Source: Byssovorax sp.
Lineage (GTDB): Bacteria > Myxococcota_A > Polyangia > Polyangiales > Polyangiaceae
Direction of reading: 5' to 3'
Length of the DNA: 64,000 bases
NCBI GenBank assembly: GCA_025362495.1
Contig: JANYGI010000092.1
Span: forward strand, 43,485-107,484
Below, one piece after another: positions 7,883 through 15,946 of the stretch. Position 1 is the stretch's first letter. Each line of letters begins with the position of its first letter. A program made the position numbers and the translations under genes. The notes under the pieces are model-generated. The model was not told the origin of the DNA. It saw only the letters and a program-made list of their open reading frames with translations, and searched no databases.

Positions 7883-9319
7883 TCAGCAGCCCGCGACCGC
7901 GGCTCCGATATCCTCGATGGCCATGTCGACACGCTCTTTGTGGGTGCGGAAGCTGAGGATACACATCCTGATCAGATAACGCCCCTTGACCACCGCGCCG
8001 GTCAGAAACACCCGCTGCCGCAGGTTCACCGCGGCGATCACCCTCCGCGTCAGGGCGTCGATCTCTGCCTCGCCGAGCCCCGGCCTTCGCACGCGAAACG
8101 CCAGCAACGACAGCTCGGGCTCGGCCGCGATCTCCACGTCCGGGATCGCCCGCAGCGCCTCGACAGCGTACCTGGCGAGGTCGAGCTTCTCGTCCAGCTC
8201 GGCGCGGAACACCTTCGCTCCGTGCATCTTCAGCGGGAGCCAGACGCGGAGTCCGCGGGAATCGCGCGAGAGCTCGGGGCCAATCTCGCAGAAGTCGACG
8301 AGATCGTCCTCCGTCTGCATCGGCGGCATGTACGCGCCGGCCACGGCGTGCGCGCGCCGGAGCGACTCCCGATCACGGACGAGGAGGCACCCTGTTCCAT
8401 ACGGCAAGAACAGGCTCTTGTGAGGATCGAGGGTGATCGAGTCGGCCCGCTCGATCCCTTTCAGCAGGGCGCGCCCGCGCTCGGTGAGCAGGAAGAAACC
8501 ACCGTACGCCGCGTCGACGTGGAACCACAGGTGCTCTCGCTCGGCGAGCCGCGCGAGTGTCGCGAGATCGTCGACGGCGCCGGTGTTGGTCGTGCCCGCG
8601 GCCGCGGCGAGGAAGAAGGGAGCCTTCCCGGCAGCGCGATCCTCGGCGATGGCGGCCTCGAGCGCCGCGGGGATCATCCGGAAATGGTCGTCCGTGGCAA
8701 TCTCCCGGACGTTCCCCTCGGGGAAGCCGGCGATCAAGGCCGCTTTGCGCACCGAATGGTGCGCCTCGGTCGACGTGTAGATCATCCCGCGCAGGAAATC
8801 CGGGGGCAAGCGCTCGCGTCGGGCCGTGACCAGCGCCGTGAGGTTGGCCATCGATCCTCCGGTCGTGAGCAGCCCTCCCGTCGTTTCGGGCATTCCCGCC
8901 ATCGTCGCGAACCAGGTGATCACGTTCGATTCGAGCTGCACCAGGCCAGGCGCGGCCGCGAAGAGGCCGACGTAACGATTGATGGACAGCGTGACGAGAT
9001 CGGCCACGGCAGCGTGGAAGAGGCCGCCGCCGGGGATGTAGGCCAGGTATCCCGGAGAGGCCGTGTTCAGCGTCGCCGGGAAGACGCGGCTGAAGAGCAT
9101 GGTGAGCAGCTTGTCGAAGGGGGCGCCATCTTCCGGCAGCGGCTCGCGCAGCCAGCGGGCGAGCTTCTTTCCCCCGGTCATCGTGTGCATTCGCTGCTCG
9201 GGCAGCGCGCCGACGAAGGGGACGACGCGGTCCATCACCTGAGCGACCATGTCGCGCATGACGGAGCCGGTGAGCTCGAGGGGATGCGGGGAGGGCGGTG
9301 ACGGAGGGCGACGCTTCAA
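7883..9319 (-). CDS. PLP-dependent group II amino acid decarboxylase
   Basis: The frame opens at TTG 9319 and gives 478 residues, close to the usual length of aromatic-L-amino-acid and related decarboxylases. Landmarks are the stacking histidine in STEAHHSV (H187), the cofactor aspartate in HVDAAYGG (D269), and the Schiff-base lysine K301 in DPHKSLFLPYG. It should remove CO2 from an amino acid to give an amine. The sequence does not tell tyrosine, tryptophan, histidine or aspartate apart. ATG at 9259 is an alternative start that would cut into the first helix. The SRPBCC gene upstream ends 17 bp away on the same strand. Confidence 0.85.
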   Translation of the reverse strand: MKRRPPSPPSPHPLELTGSVMRDMVAQVMDRVVPFVGALPEQRMHTMTGGKKLARWLREPLPEDGAPFDKLLTMLFSRVFPATLNTASPGYLAYIPGGGLFHAAVADLVTLSINRYVGLFAAAPGLVQLESNVITWFATMAGMPETTGGLLTTGGSMANLTALVTARRERLPPDFLRGMIYTSTEAHHSVRKAALIAGFPEGNVREIATDDHFRMIPAALEAAIAEDRAAGKAPFFLAAAAGTTNTGAVDDLATLARLAEREHLWFHVDAAYGGFFLLTERGRALLKGIERADSITLDPHKSLFLPYGTGCLLVRDRESLRRAHAVAGAYMPPMQTEDDLVDFCEIGPELSRDSRGLRVWLPLKMHGAKVFRAELDEKLDLARYAVEALRAIPDVEIAAEPELSLLAFRVRRPGLGEAEIDALTRRVIAAVNLRQRVFLTGAVVKGRYLIRMCILSFRTHKERVDMAIEDIGAAVAGC

Positions 9320-9336
9320 GGCCGCCGCAGCTTACC

Positions 9337-10554
9337 TCAGTTCCCGCCGCCCGCGCAGACCTCGATGAAGTGCACCTCGTGGCCGTGCGCCGTCGTCTTG
9401 CCGCGCTCGAACAGCGATTGAAAGCGGACGAGGTCTTCATCCATGAGGCGCTTGGGCGCGGCGCCGAGGAGCGAGGCCAGTGCGTGGCCGAGAACGCCGC
9501 CCGGCGGGTTGTAGGCGAGCTTGATCGTCACCCGCGTCGAGCCGTCCGGCGTCGCGTCGAACTGCACGGCTCCCTCGCTCGCGACCATGGAGCCAGGCAG
9601 GCTCGCCCAGGCAATTCGCCGCTCGGGGACGAGGTCGACGATGTCGGCCTCCCAGCTCACCGACACGCCCGCCGGGCCGCGCACGATCCAGCGATAGCGC
9701 CCCTCGCCCAGGACCTCCACGCGGCGCAGGTGATCCATGAAGAGAGGGAATCGCTCGCAGTGGAGCCACAGATCGAACACGTCCTCGATCGCGGCGCGGA
9801 TGGTGAGCGTCTTCTGGATCTCGATGACGTCTCTCCCGGCGCCGAGCCCGAGCAGCCGCCTCAACGATTGATCGGCGACGTCGCGCGCGAGGATGGCCAT
9901 CCCGCCGAGGCGGAGCACCGCGCCGAGCCCGTCCCGCCGCCGCGCGCCCGCGGCGAGCAGCCCCACGCCGACGACGCCCGCGCCGAGCCGGCGGAGCGGA
10001 GACCAGCGCTCGCGCGCGCGCGTGAAGTGATCGCTCCCCCATCCGTCGCTGCTCTGCAGCGCGGGGACGTGCTCCGGCGCGTCGTACACCTCGAGTCGCG
10101 ACTCGACCCCTCGCACCCCGGGAATCACTGCCATGCTGGCGATGAGCCCGTCCTCGTCCTCGGCGAGGATCGGTCCGCGCAGCTCCACGTGCCCTCCGTG
10201 AACCGTGACCTCGATGGCGTGCGGATTGCCAATCACATGCCCGAGCTTCGCCCGCACGCGCGCTTTCAACACCTCATCCGGGACGTTGTCATCATGAAAG
10301 AACGATCGGGCCTCGGCGACCAGGCCGCGCGATCGGCTGGTGAGATCGCGCGCCCCCTTCTCGACGACCCGGTCCAGCGCGTGCAGCGCGTGCACGATCC
10401 CGTCGCGGGCGAGCGCCCGCCGCCGCGCGCCGCGCACGGGATCGAGGAAGTACATGAGCCCGGCGCCGACGCCGAACGCCCCGAGGACAGGCGTCATGTC
10501 GCGCGAGCCTCCACGCCTCAGCCTGCGTCGCTGCTGCTCGATCCAGGTTGCCAT
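9337..10554 (-). CDS. BON-domain plus SRPBCC (polyketide-cyclase-like) protein
   Basis: ATG at 10554 is chosen because GGAGGG lies eight bases upstream; it gives 405 residues. A short hydrophobic stretch near the N-terminus (VLGAFGVGAGLMYFLDP) may anchor it in the membrane. A BON domain follows at about 85-145 (ARVRAKLGHVIGNP, VTVHGGHVELRG, GVRGVESRLEVYD). A Gly/Arg-rich segment leads to a C-terminal SRPBCC domain (about 245-385) with the family phrases FDLWLHCERFPLFMDHLRRV and VSWEADIVDLVPERRIAW. BON domains bind lipid or protein surfaces and SRPBCC folds hold hydrophobic ligands. This pairing is common in stress-related membrane proteins. The ligand is unknown. Confidence 0.8.
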   Translation of the reverse strand: MATWIEQQRRRLRRGGSRDMTPVLGAFGVGAGLMYFLDPVRGARRRALARDGIVHALHALDRVVEKGARDLTSRSRGLVAEARSFFHDDNVPDEVLKARVRAKLGHVIGNPHAIEVTVHGGHVELRGPILAEDEDGLIASMAVIPGVRGVESRLEVYDAPEHVPALQSSDGWGSDHFTRARERWSPLRRLGAGVVGVGLLAAGARRRDGLGAVLRLGGMAILARDVADQSLRRLLGLGAGRDVIEIQKTLTIRAAIEDVFDLWLHCERFPLFMDHLRRVEVLGEGRYRWIVRGPAGVSVSWEADIVDLVPERRIAWASLPGSMVASEGAVQFDATPDGSTRVTIKLAYNPPGGVLGHALASLLGAAPKRLMDEDLVRFQSLFERGKTTAHGHEVHFIEVCAGGGN

Positions 10555-10639
10555 CGCTCTCGCCCTCCGGGGAGAGCAGCAGTGCAATCGATGTTCCGCG
10601 CCGGGGCAGATCCCGCGGCGCGGCTCGCTCACCCGGTGA

Positions 10640-11368
10640 TCAGGGCGCCGGAGACCAGACGAACGCCGGCGGTGCCTCGGCCGTCATCCCGATCACGATC
10701 GCCCCGTGGTTGCGCGGAGCCGTGGTCGCGTTGATCACATAAGGATCCACCCCGGCGGGCGCGTCGTTGAAGTCGACGTGCTCGAACCATTGACCGACGT
10801 CAAACTGGATATCGAGCTTCTGCCCGTCACCGGCGATCGTCGCGCTGGCGACCTGGCTCGGCGCGGCGCGCTGACCCTGGAATTGCGGCACCACGTCGAT
10901 ATCGGCCACGAAGTGATGCTTCTTTTCGCCTCTCTGGGCGGTGCCGGAGAAATGCGCCGAGTGACCCCCGGGAGCCACGGTGGACGGGCTCGGCGCCTCG
11001 TCGGTCAGGAACCAGTGGATGCCGTAATCGTACGACGCGCTCTGGATCTTCCCGACCAGGCCGTGCGCGGTGCCGAGCGCGTGCGGCGCCGGGTCGAGAG
11101 CGTCGAACGCCGTCGTCGTCAGCAGCTCTCCGATCGCCGTCTGGCAAAGCGTGGCAGAGCCCGACTCCGACGCGCAGAAGTACACCGGCCCGAAGGCCAC
11201 CGTCGCCTGATCGAGCGTCACGGTCCAGCCGTGATCGGCGCCGATCGGCGCCTGCGCCGCGGGCGCGGCGAAGGTGGCATAGTCGATGTCGGGTTGCCCG
11301 GTGCCGGAGCAGGCGGCGCACGCGAGCAGGGCAATCGGGGCAAGGCGAAAGAGCAGATCACGGAGCAT
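10640..11368 (-). CDS. Lipoprotein downstream of the TonB-dependent receptor
   Basis: ATG at 11368 lies 8 bp after the receptor stop and gives 242 residues, so the two are very probably co-transcribed. A lipobox (LLACAACSG) shows envelope anchoring. The body contains short beta-type stretches (GWTVTLDQATVAFGPVYFC, YDYGIHWFL) and a His/Gly patch (PGGHSAHFSGTAQRGEKKHHF) that could bind a metal, but no family is recognised with confidence. By position it is probably the surface ligand-handling partner of the receptor, as in other receptor-lipoprotein pairs. This is inference from context. Confidence 0.75.
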   Translation of the reverse strand: MLRDLLFRLAPIALLACAACSGTGQPDIDYATFAAPAAQAPIGADHGWTVTLDQATVAFGPVYFCASESGSATLCQTAIGELLTTTAFDALDPAPHALGTAHGLVGKIQSASYDYGIHWFLTDEAPSPSTVAPGGHSAHFSGTAQRGEKKHHFVADIDVVPQFQGQRAAPSQVASATIAGDGQKLDIQFDVGQWFEHVDFNDAPAGVDPYVINATTAPRNHGAIVIGMTAEAPPAFVWSPAP

Positions 11369-11376
11369 GGAGCGCC

Positions 11377-13983
11377 TCACAGGTAGAGAGTGACGCTCGC
11401 CAGGATGGAGAGCGGCGCGCCCGCGGCGACGTGCCGCGCAGGGAGGAACGAGGGGGCCGACGAGGTCTGCCAGTTCGACACGAACGAGTACTCGGTGTCG
11501 GCGAATCTGGCGTTGAAGATGTTCTCGCCGTCGACGCCGATCTCCAGGAAATCGCGGCGGATACCGATCGAAGCGTCGGCGAGGAACACCGCCGCGGCCT
11601 CTTGCGCATACGGGAGCGGGCGGGGCGAGAGGAACGTGGCGCCGTAGCCGACGCGGCCCTCGACGGGCTTGCCGAGGAGGGAGCCGAGCGGACGTCGATA
11701 CCCCACGTCGGCGCGGACGACGACGGGCGGCACATAGGGCAGCTGCTGCCCGGCGATGAACGCCGGAGTCGGGTTGCTCGGCGTGGCCGGAGGAGGCGAG
11801 TCGAGCGTCGCGTGGACGAACGTCGCGCTGATCGACGAGGTGAACCCCTGGACCGGCGAGGCCTGGAGATACCCGACGAGGCCGCGGCGCGTCGTCGGGC
11901 CGATCCGCGTCAGGCTCCCCTCGACGGCGTCGAACGCGAGATCGTAAGAAAGCCTTGTTTCGTAGGCGATCGCCGTCACGCTGATCCGGTTCTGATCGGT
12001 GAGCTTCACCCCGGCTTCGTAGCTCTGCACCTTGGCGAACGGGGCGCTCTCGCCCTCTTCGAGCTGGCGGGCCTGCGGCGATCGATATCCCTCTCCATAG
12101 GCACCGAGGAGCTTCAACCACGGCAGCGGGCTGACCTCGATCGTCCCGCGCGGGCCGATGGCCACGCCCGCGGCGGTGCGGCGAAACCCGGGGATGTGCG
12201 TCTTGACCTGGAACGCAGGGATGAAGTTGCCGAGGCGATCGTCGACGTCGTACACCGACACATCGGCGCGCACGCCACCGCGCAGGCGAACGTACTTGCT
12301 CGCGTTGAGCAGGGCGTCGGCGTAAAACCCCGCCGTCGTGGCCCGCACGGTCGCGTCCACGCGCTGATCCCAGGTCTCGTTCTGCGGCGCTTGCAGCAGG
12401 TTCTGCGCCTGATCGATCGAGCTCGTGCGCCCCGCGGCGCCGAGGTTGAGCTGCGCCGACAGCCACGGCAGCACGTCGGCGCGGCGCGATCGGTAGGTGA
12501 GCTTGGCGCCGAGGCCGAGGTCTTCGTTCGATTGCTCGACGAGATCGCCGCGGCCCGCAAAATCGGGGTTCACCCGCGATCGCTGGGTGTAGCCGGTGAA
12601 GTTGAGCCGGCTCCGGTAGGTGGAGTACGCCGTCCAGATCGCGGCGCCGGCGAAGCTCCCATCGTCGCTCGACCGCTCGAACGTCAGGCTCATCTGGGTG
12701 CGGGTCGTCGCGGCGGACTGCGAGCGGGCCGAGGGATCGGGGTAGGCGTCGTAGAATCCCACTCTCCCGGCCTGGATGTCGTCTTCCCGGAGCACGCCGG
12801 CGATGCTGGCGCGACCGGCGTTGATGCCCACGTGAAGCAGGCCAGTCACGTCGCCCGGCAAATCGAGCTTGTACTGGCCCAGGATGCCGCCCGACAGCGA
12901 CCCGCGCGTGCCGTCGCCGAAGCCGTTCGAGGCGCGGATTTGCCCGGCGACGAAGGTCTCTTCCGCCTGCCCCTCGGGCGCCCACATCGCCAGGAAGCGC
13001 CTGGTGGCGAACGAGCCATAGCTGGCCTTGAGGCGGACCCCGCGCTCCTGCACGCCGAGATCGTAATCGACGCTCCCGGCCACCGCGAAGTCGCCCTGGC
13101 TGGGCTCGTACACGCCCTCGAGCACGCGAATCGATCGCACCACCTCGGGGATGATGATGTTCAGATCCGCGTAGCCCTGGCCGTGCAGGTGCGAGACCTG
13201 ATTGATGGGGATCGCCCCGACCGTGAACTCGATGTCTTGCCCGTGATCGGCGTCGAATCCGCGGAGAAACACCCGCTGCGCGACCACGTCGCCCTCGGGG
13301 TGAGTGACGTGGACGCCGGGAGCCGTGTTGAGCAGATCGGCCGCGTTGGAGTGCGGAGCGGCGCTGAGGGCCTGAGCGTCGAGGCGAAAATCGCTGGCGG
13401 CGCGGCGCGGCGGGCTCGGCCGACCCTGGACGTGGATCTCGATCGGCTTGCCCGGCTCGGACACCGCGTGCGGCAGACCGGTGCCCGCGGGCAGCTCCTG
13501 CGGAGCCTCGCGGGGCTTCGTTTCAGAGGCCGGGAGCCTCGGCGCGGGCTCGGTCGGCTTCGGCGGCTCGGGCTCTTTCGGCGCCGCCGGGTGGGTGTCG
13601 GGCGCGAAATGAAACGGCACCTGGATGCGCGCGCGCACCGGGCGACCTTCCTTGAGCGCGGGTGAAAAGTGCCAGCGCTTGACGGCGAGGAGCGCGGCCT
13701 CGTCGAAATCGTCGCCGCCGGGCGTGACCACGCTCGCGTCGCTCACCGAGCCGTCTTTTTCGACGGTGACCTTGAGGACCACCGTCGTTTCGATCGCGTC
13801 GCCGAGGTGAGATTGCGGGTACGCCGCGTCGACGTGCTCGAGCACCTGCGGCGGCGTGACGGTGCTCGGCGGCGGCGCGTCGCCGGGCGGCTGCGGCGCA
13901 GCGCCGGGCGGCGCCGGCTGGGCCGCAGCGCTCCCCGCGAAGAGGGCGAGGACCGCGACGAGGGAGACAGGGCGTAGCTTCAC
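11377..13983 (-). CDS. TonB-dependent receptor with N-terminal TonB-like domain
   Basis: The GTG at 13983 opens an 868-residue exported protein (signal peptide ending SAAAQ). Residues about 40-130 form a TonB C-terminal-type domain (DAAYPQSHL, TVVLKVTVEKDGSVSD, AVKRWHFSPALKEGRPVRARIQVPF). A Pro/Glu-rich linker follows. From about 190 come the plug (AADLLNTAPGVHV, RVFLRGFDADHGQDIEF) and a long beta-barrel ending in a short LASVTLYL strand, the usual outer-membrane terminus. Normally TonB is a separate inner-membrane protein. Here the domain sits on the receptor, in the periplasm. The gene is followed directly by a lipoprotein. The substrate (iron chelate, cobalamin, metal or sugar) cannot be read from the sequence. 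Confidence 0.87.
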   Translation of the reverse strand: MKLRPVSLVAVLALFAGSAAAQPAPPGAAPQPPGDAPPPSTVTPPQVLEHVDAAYPQSHLGDAIETTVVLKVTVEKDGSVSDASVVTPGGDDFDEAALLAVKRWHFSPALKEGRPVRARIQVPFHFAPDTHPAAPKEPEPPKPTEPAPRLPASETKPREAPQELPAGTGLPHAVSEPGKPIEIHVQGRPSPPRRAASDFRLDAQALSAAPHSNAADLLNTAPGVHVTHPEGDVVAQRVFLRGFDADHGQDIEFTVGAIPINQVSHLHGQGYADLNIIIPEVVRSIRVLEGVYEPSQGDFAVAGSVDYDLGVQERGVRLKASYGSFATRRFLAMWAPEGQAEETFVAGQIRASNGFGDGTRGSLSGGILGQYKLDLPGDVTGLLHVGINAGRASIAGVLREDDIQAGRVGFYDAYPDPSARSQSAATTRTQMSLTFERSSDDGSFAGAAIWTAYSTYRSRLNFTGYTQRSRVNPDFAGRGDLVEQSNEDLGLGAKLTYRSRRADVLPWLSAQLNLGAAGRTSSIDQAQNLLQAPQNETWDQRVDATVRATTAGFYADALLNASKYVRLRGGVRADVSVYDVDDRLGNFIPAFQVKTHIPGFRRTAAGVAIGPRGTIEVSPLPWLKLLGAYGEGYRSPQARQLEEGESAPFAKVQSYEAGVKLTDQNRISVTAIAYETRLSYDLAFDAVEGSLTRIGPTTRRGLVGYLQASPVQGFTSSISATFVHATLDSPPPATPSNPTPAFIAGQQLPYVPPVVVRADVGYRRPLGSLLGKPVEGRVGYGATFLSPRPLPYAQEAAAVFLADASIGIRRDFLEIGVDGENIFNARFADTEYSFVSNWQTSSAPSFLPARHVAAGAPLSILASVTLYL

Positions 13984-14085
13984 CGGACGTGTCTCTTACA
14001 CACGCCGAGCCGGGGGCGGTATCGTAAATCGAACGCTTGCATTGCCCGGGGGGAAAGCGGAAAACTGCGTCGCAGCGGAGGAACC

Positions 14086-14664
14086 ATGGCGAACACGACG
14101 AAGCGTTGGATGGCCGCGACGGCCACGGTGCTGGGGATCGCCGCGCTCGCCGCGGGCTGTCACGACGGCCCGCCGCTCGACGATTACGTGCATCGCGTGT
14201 TCGATCTGCAATGCCAGCGCATCTTCTCGTGCTGCTCCGCGCCCGTCAGCTTCGGTTTCGGGGCGACGGCAGAGGCATGTCGCGCCGATCGCGCCGGCTT
14301 CGAGCAGCTCGCTGTCAACGCGATCAGGGCCGATCTCGATGCCGATTTCGTCCAGATCGACGAGGCCGCGCTCGCGAGCTGCCTGACGTCGATCGAGGCC
14401 TCTTCCTGTCCGGCGTACTTCGCGCGCCGCGACCGCGACTGCGAGGCCGCGTTCACGCCGAGGGTCCTGAACGGAGGCGATTGCTCGTCGAACCTCGCCT
14501 GCCTCGGCGGCCTCTGCGTGGACTTCGTGTGCACCGGCGACACGCGCCCGCTCGGCGCCGCGTGCGCGAGCGCGGACGATTGTTTGAGCTCAAACTGTGT
14601 CGGCGGCGCCTGCGTCGAGAGCGCCGCCCTCGCGGCGTGCGGCGGGGCGAGCCCCGGCAAATAA
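14086..14664 (+). CDS. Cys-rich lipoprotein
   Basis: ATG at 14086 follows GGAGG by three bases and gives 192 residues. The signal peptide ends in a lipobox (AAGCHDG). The mature part has at least 17 cysteines. The C-terminal third (DCSSNLACLGGLCVDFVC, ACASADDCLSSNCVGGACV) has the repeated C-x5-C-x4/5-C pattern of small disulfide modules found in many exported myxobacterial proteins of unknown role. It diverges from the receptor operon across a 102-bp gap. Confidence 0.75.
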   Translation: MANTTKRWMAATATVLGIAALAAGCHDGPPLDDYVHRVFDLQCQRIFSCCSAPVSFGFGATAEACRADRAGFEQLAVNAIRADLDADFVQIDEAALASCLTSIEASSCPAYFARRDRDCEAAFTPRVLNGGDCSSNLACLGGLCVDFVCTGDTRPLGAACASADDCLSSNCVGGACVESAALAACGGASPGK

Positions 14665-14787
14665 CTTGCACGTCGTTCCAGCCTGGCGGCGAAGATTCAG
14701 CTCCGGGCGATCTGGGATCGCGACGTCGCGCCTGATGCCGAGCGAGGCCGCTCGCGCTAGTCTTGGCCTCCCCCAAGAGGTCCTTCG

Positions 14788-15846
14788 ATGTCGCTTCACC
14801 GCTCCCCGTCGTTCGCTTTCAGCTCTTTTGCCCTGATCTTCGCGGTCGGATGCACGTCGAGCATCGAGACCACGACCGGCACGACGACCGGCGGGACGAC
14901 CACCGGTGCAGGCGGAGGGCCGTCGGGATCGACGACGAGCGGCGGCGGCGGCGACATGGTCGACGGCGGCGTGCCGTTCACGACCATCGAGGAGGGCATT
15001 GGCCCGATCAAGACGGGCTCCGGCGAGGAGCACACTCAGTGCATCACCGTGAGCCTGAAGAACGCAAAGAGCGCCTTTGTCCGCCGCTTCCGCGCCGATC
15101 TCGGCGTGGGCTCTCACCACATGATCGCGTACAAGTCCAATGCCACGGCCGAGTCGCTCGTCCCCACGGACTGCCAGGGCTTCAGCGGCCTGCTCAGCGG
15201 CGAGCACCCGATCTTCATCGCCCAGCAGGCCAAGGCCCAGCTCGACTTCCCCAGCGACGAGAACGGTGTCCCCGTCGCTCTGGAGATCGCGCCGAACCAG
15301 ATGGTGCGGCTCGAGCTGCACTTCATCAACACCACCACGCAGCCCCTCGACGTGACTGGCAAGCTCTTCGTCGATACCGTGCCTCTCGACACGAACGTCG
15401 TGAAGAGCGATCTGGCCTTCTGGGGCACGCAGCAGATCAAGATCCCCGCGAACGGCACGGGGGATACAGGGGTGAGGTTCCAGAAGGCCCTCCCCGCGAC
15501 GAAGACCTTCGCCCTGACGACTCACCAGCACCACCTCGGGACGGAGATGCGCGTCTGGTACGCCAACAGCGTCAACGATCAGAACATGAAGCCGGTGGCG
15601 GACGGGAAGAACTGGTCCGATCCCCCGCTCGAGCTCTTCACGCCCGCCCTCGATTTCCCGGACAGCGGCAATGGCAAGAACAGCTCGAGGGGCCTCGCCT
15701 TCGAGTGCAACTGGACGAACCCGACCGCGAGCGACGTGAAATTCGGCGAGGGGTTCAACGACGAGATGTGCTTCCTCTGGCAGTATTACTATCCTTCGCA
15801 GGGCTTCCAGCTCTGCATCGATGGGTTCTGCAAGAAGGTGCAATGA
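14788..15846 (+). CDS. Copper type II (PHM/DBM-like) monooxygenase-fold lipoprotein
   Basis: The 352-residue protein has a lipobox (AVGC22), a Gly/Thr-rich linker, and then a two-domain fold like peptidylglycine alpha-hydroxylating and dopamine beta-monooxygenases. The ligands expected for the first copper are H110-H111 (GSHHMIAY) and H178 (ELHFIN). Those for the second copper are H246 and H248 (HQHHLG) and M327 (NDEMCF). Known family members hydroxylate a substrate C-H bond using ascorbate and O2. Here the enzyme would act at the cell surface; the substrate is unknown. A paralogue lies at 32510. A hairpin follows the stop. Confidence 0.8.
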   Translation: MSLHRSPSFAFSSFALIFAVGCTSSIETTTGTTTGGTTTGAGGGPSGSTTSGGGGDMVDGGVPFTTIEEGIGPIKTGSGEEHTQCITVSLKNAKSAFVRRFRADLGVGSHHMIAYKSNATAESLVPTDCQGFSGLLSGEHPIFIAQQAKAQLDFPSDENGVPVALEIAPNQMVRLELHFINTTTQPLDVTGKLFVDTVPLDTNVVKSDLAFWGTQQIKIPANGTGDTGVRFQKALPATKTFALTTHQHHLGTEMRVWYANSVNDQNMKPVADGKNWSDPPLELFTPALDFPDSGNGKNSSRGLAFECNWTNPTASDVKFGEGFNDEMCFLWQYYYPSQGFQLCIDGFCKKVQ

Positions 15847-15854
15847 CGCCCGCG

Positions 15855-15894
15855 ATCAGGCCGCAGACGGCCCGTACGGCGTTTGCGGTCTGAT
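15855..15894 (+). terminator. Terminator-like hairpin after the copper-monooxygenase-like gene
   Basis: A 14-base arm (atcaggccgcagac) is repeated inverted at 15881-15894 with two mismatches, around a 12-base loop. It starts 8 bp after the stop codon and is followed by the locally AT-rich tgtaatta. There is no long T tract, so termination strength is uncertain. Confidence 0.5.
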
Positions 15895-15946
15895 TGTAAT
15901 TATCGCGACGACATCGCCCCCGCGCCGTCGTGATAGCGTCTCGCCC

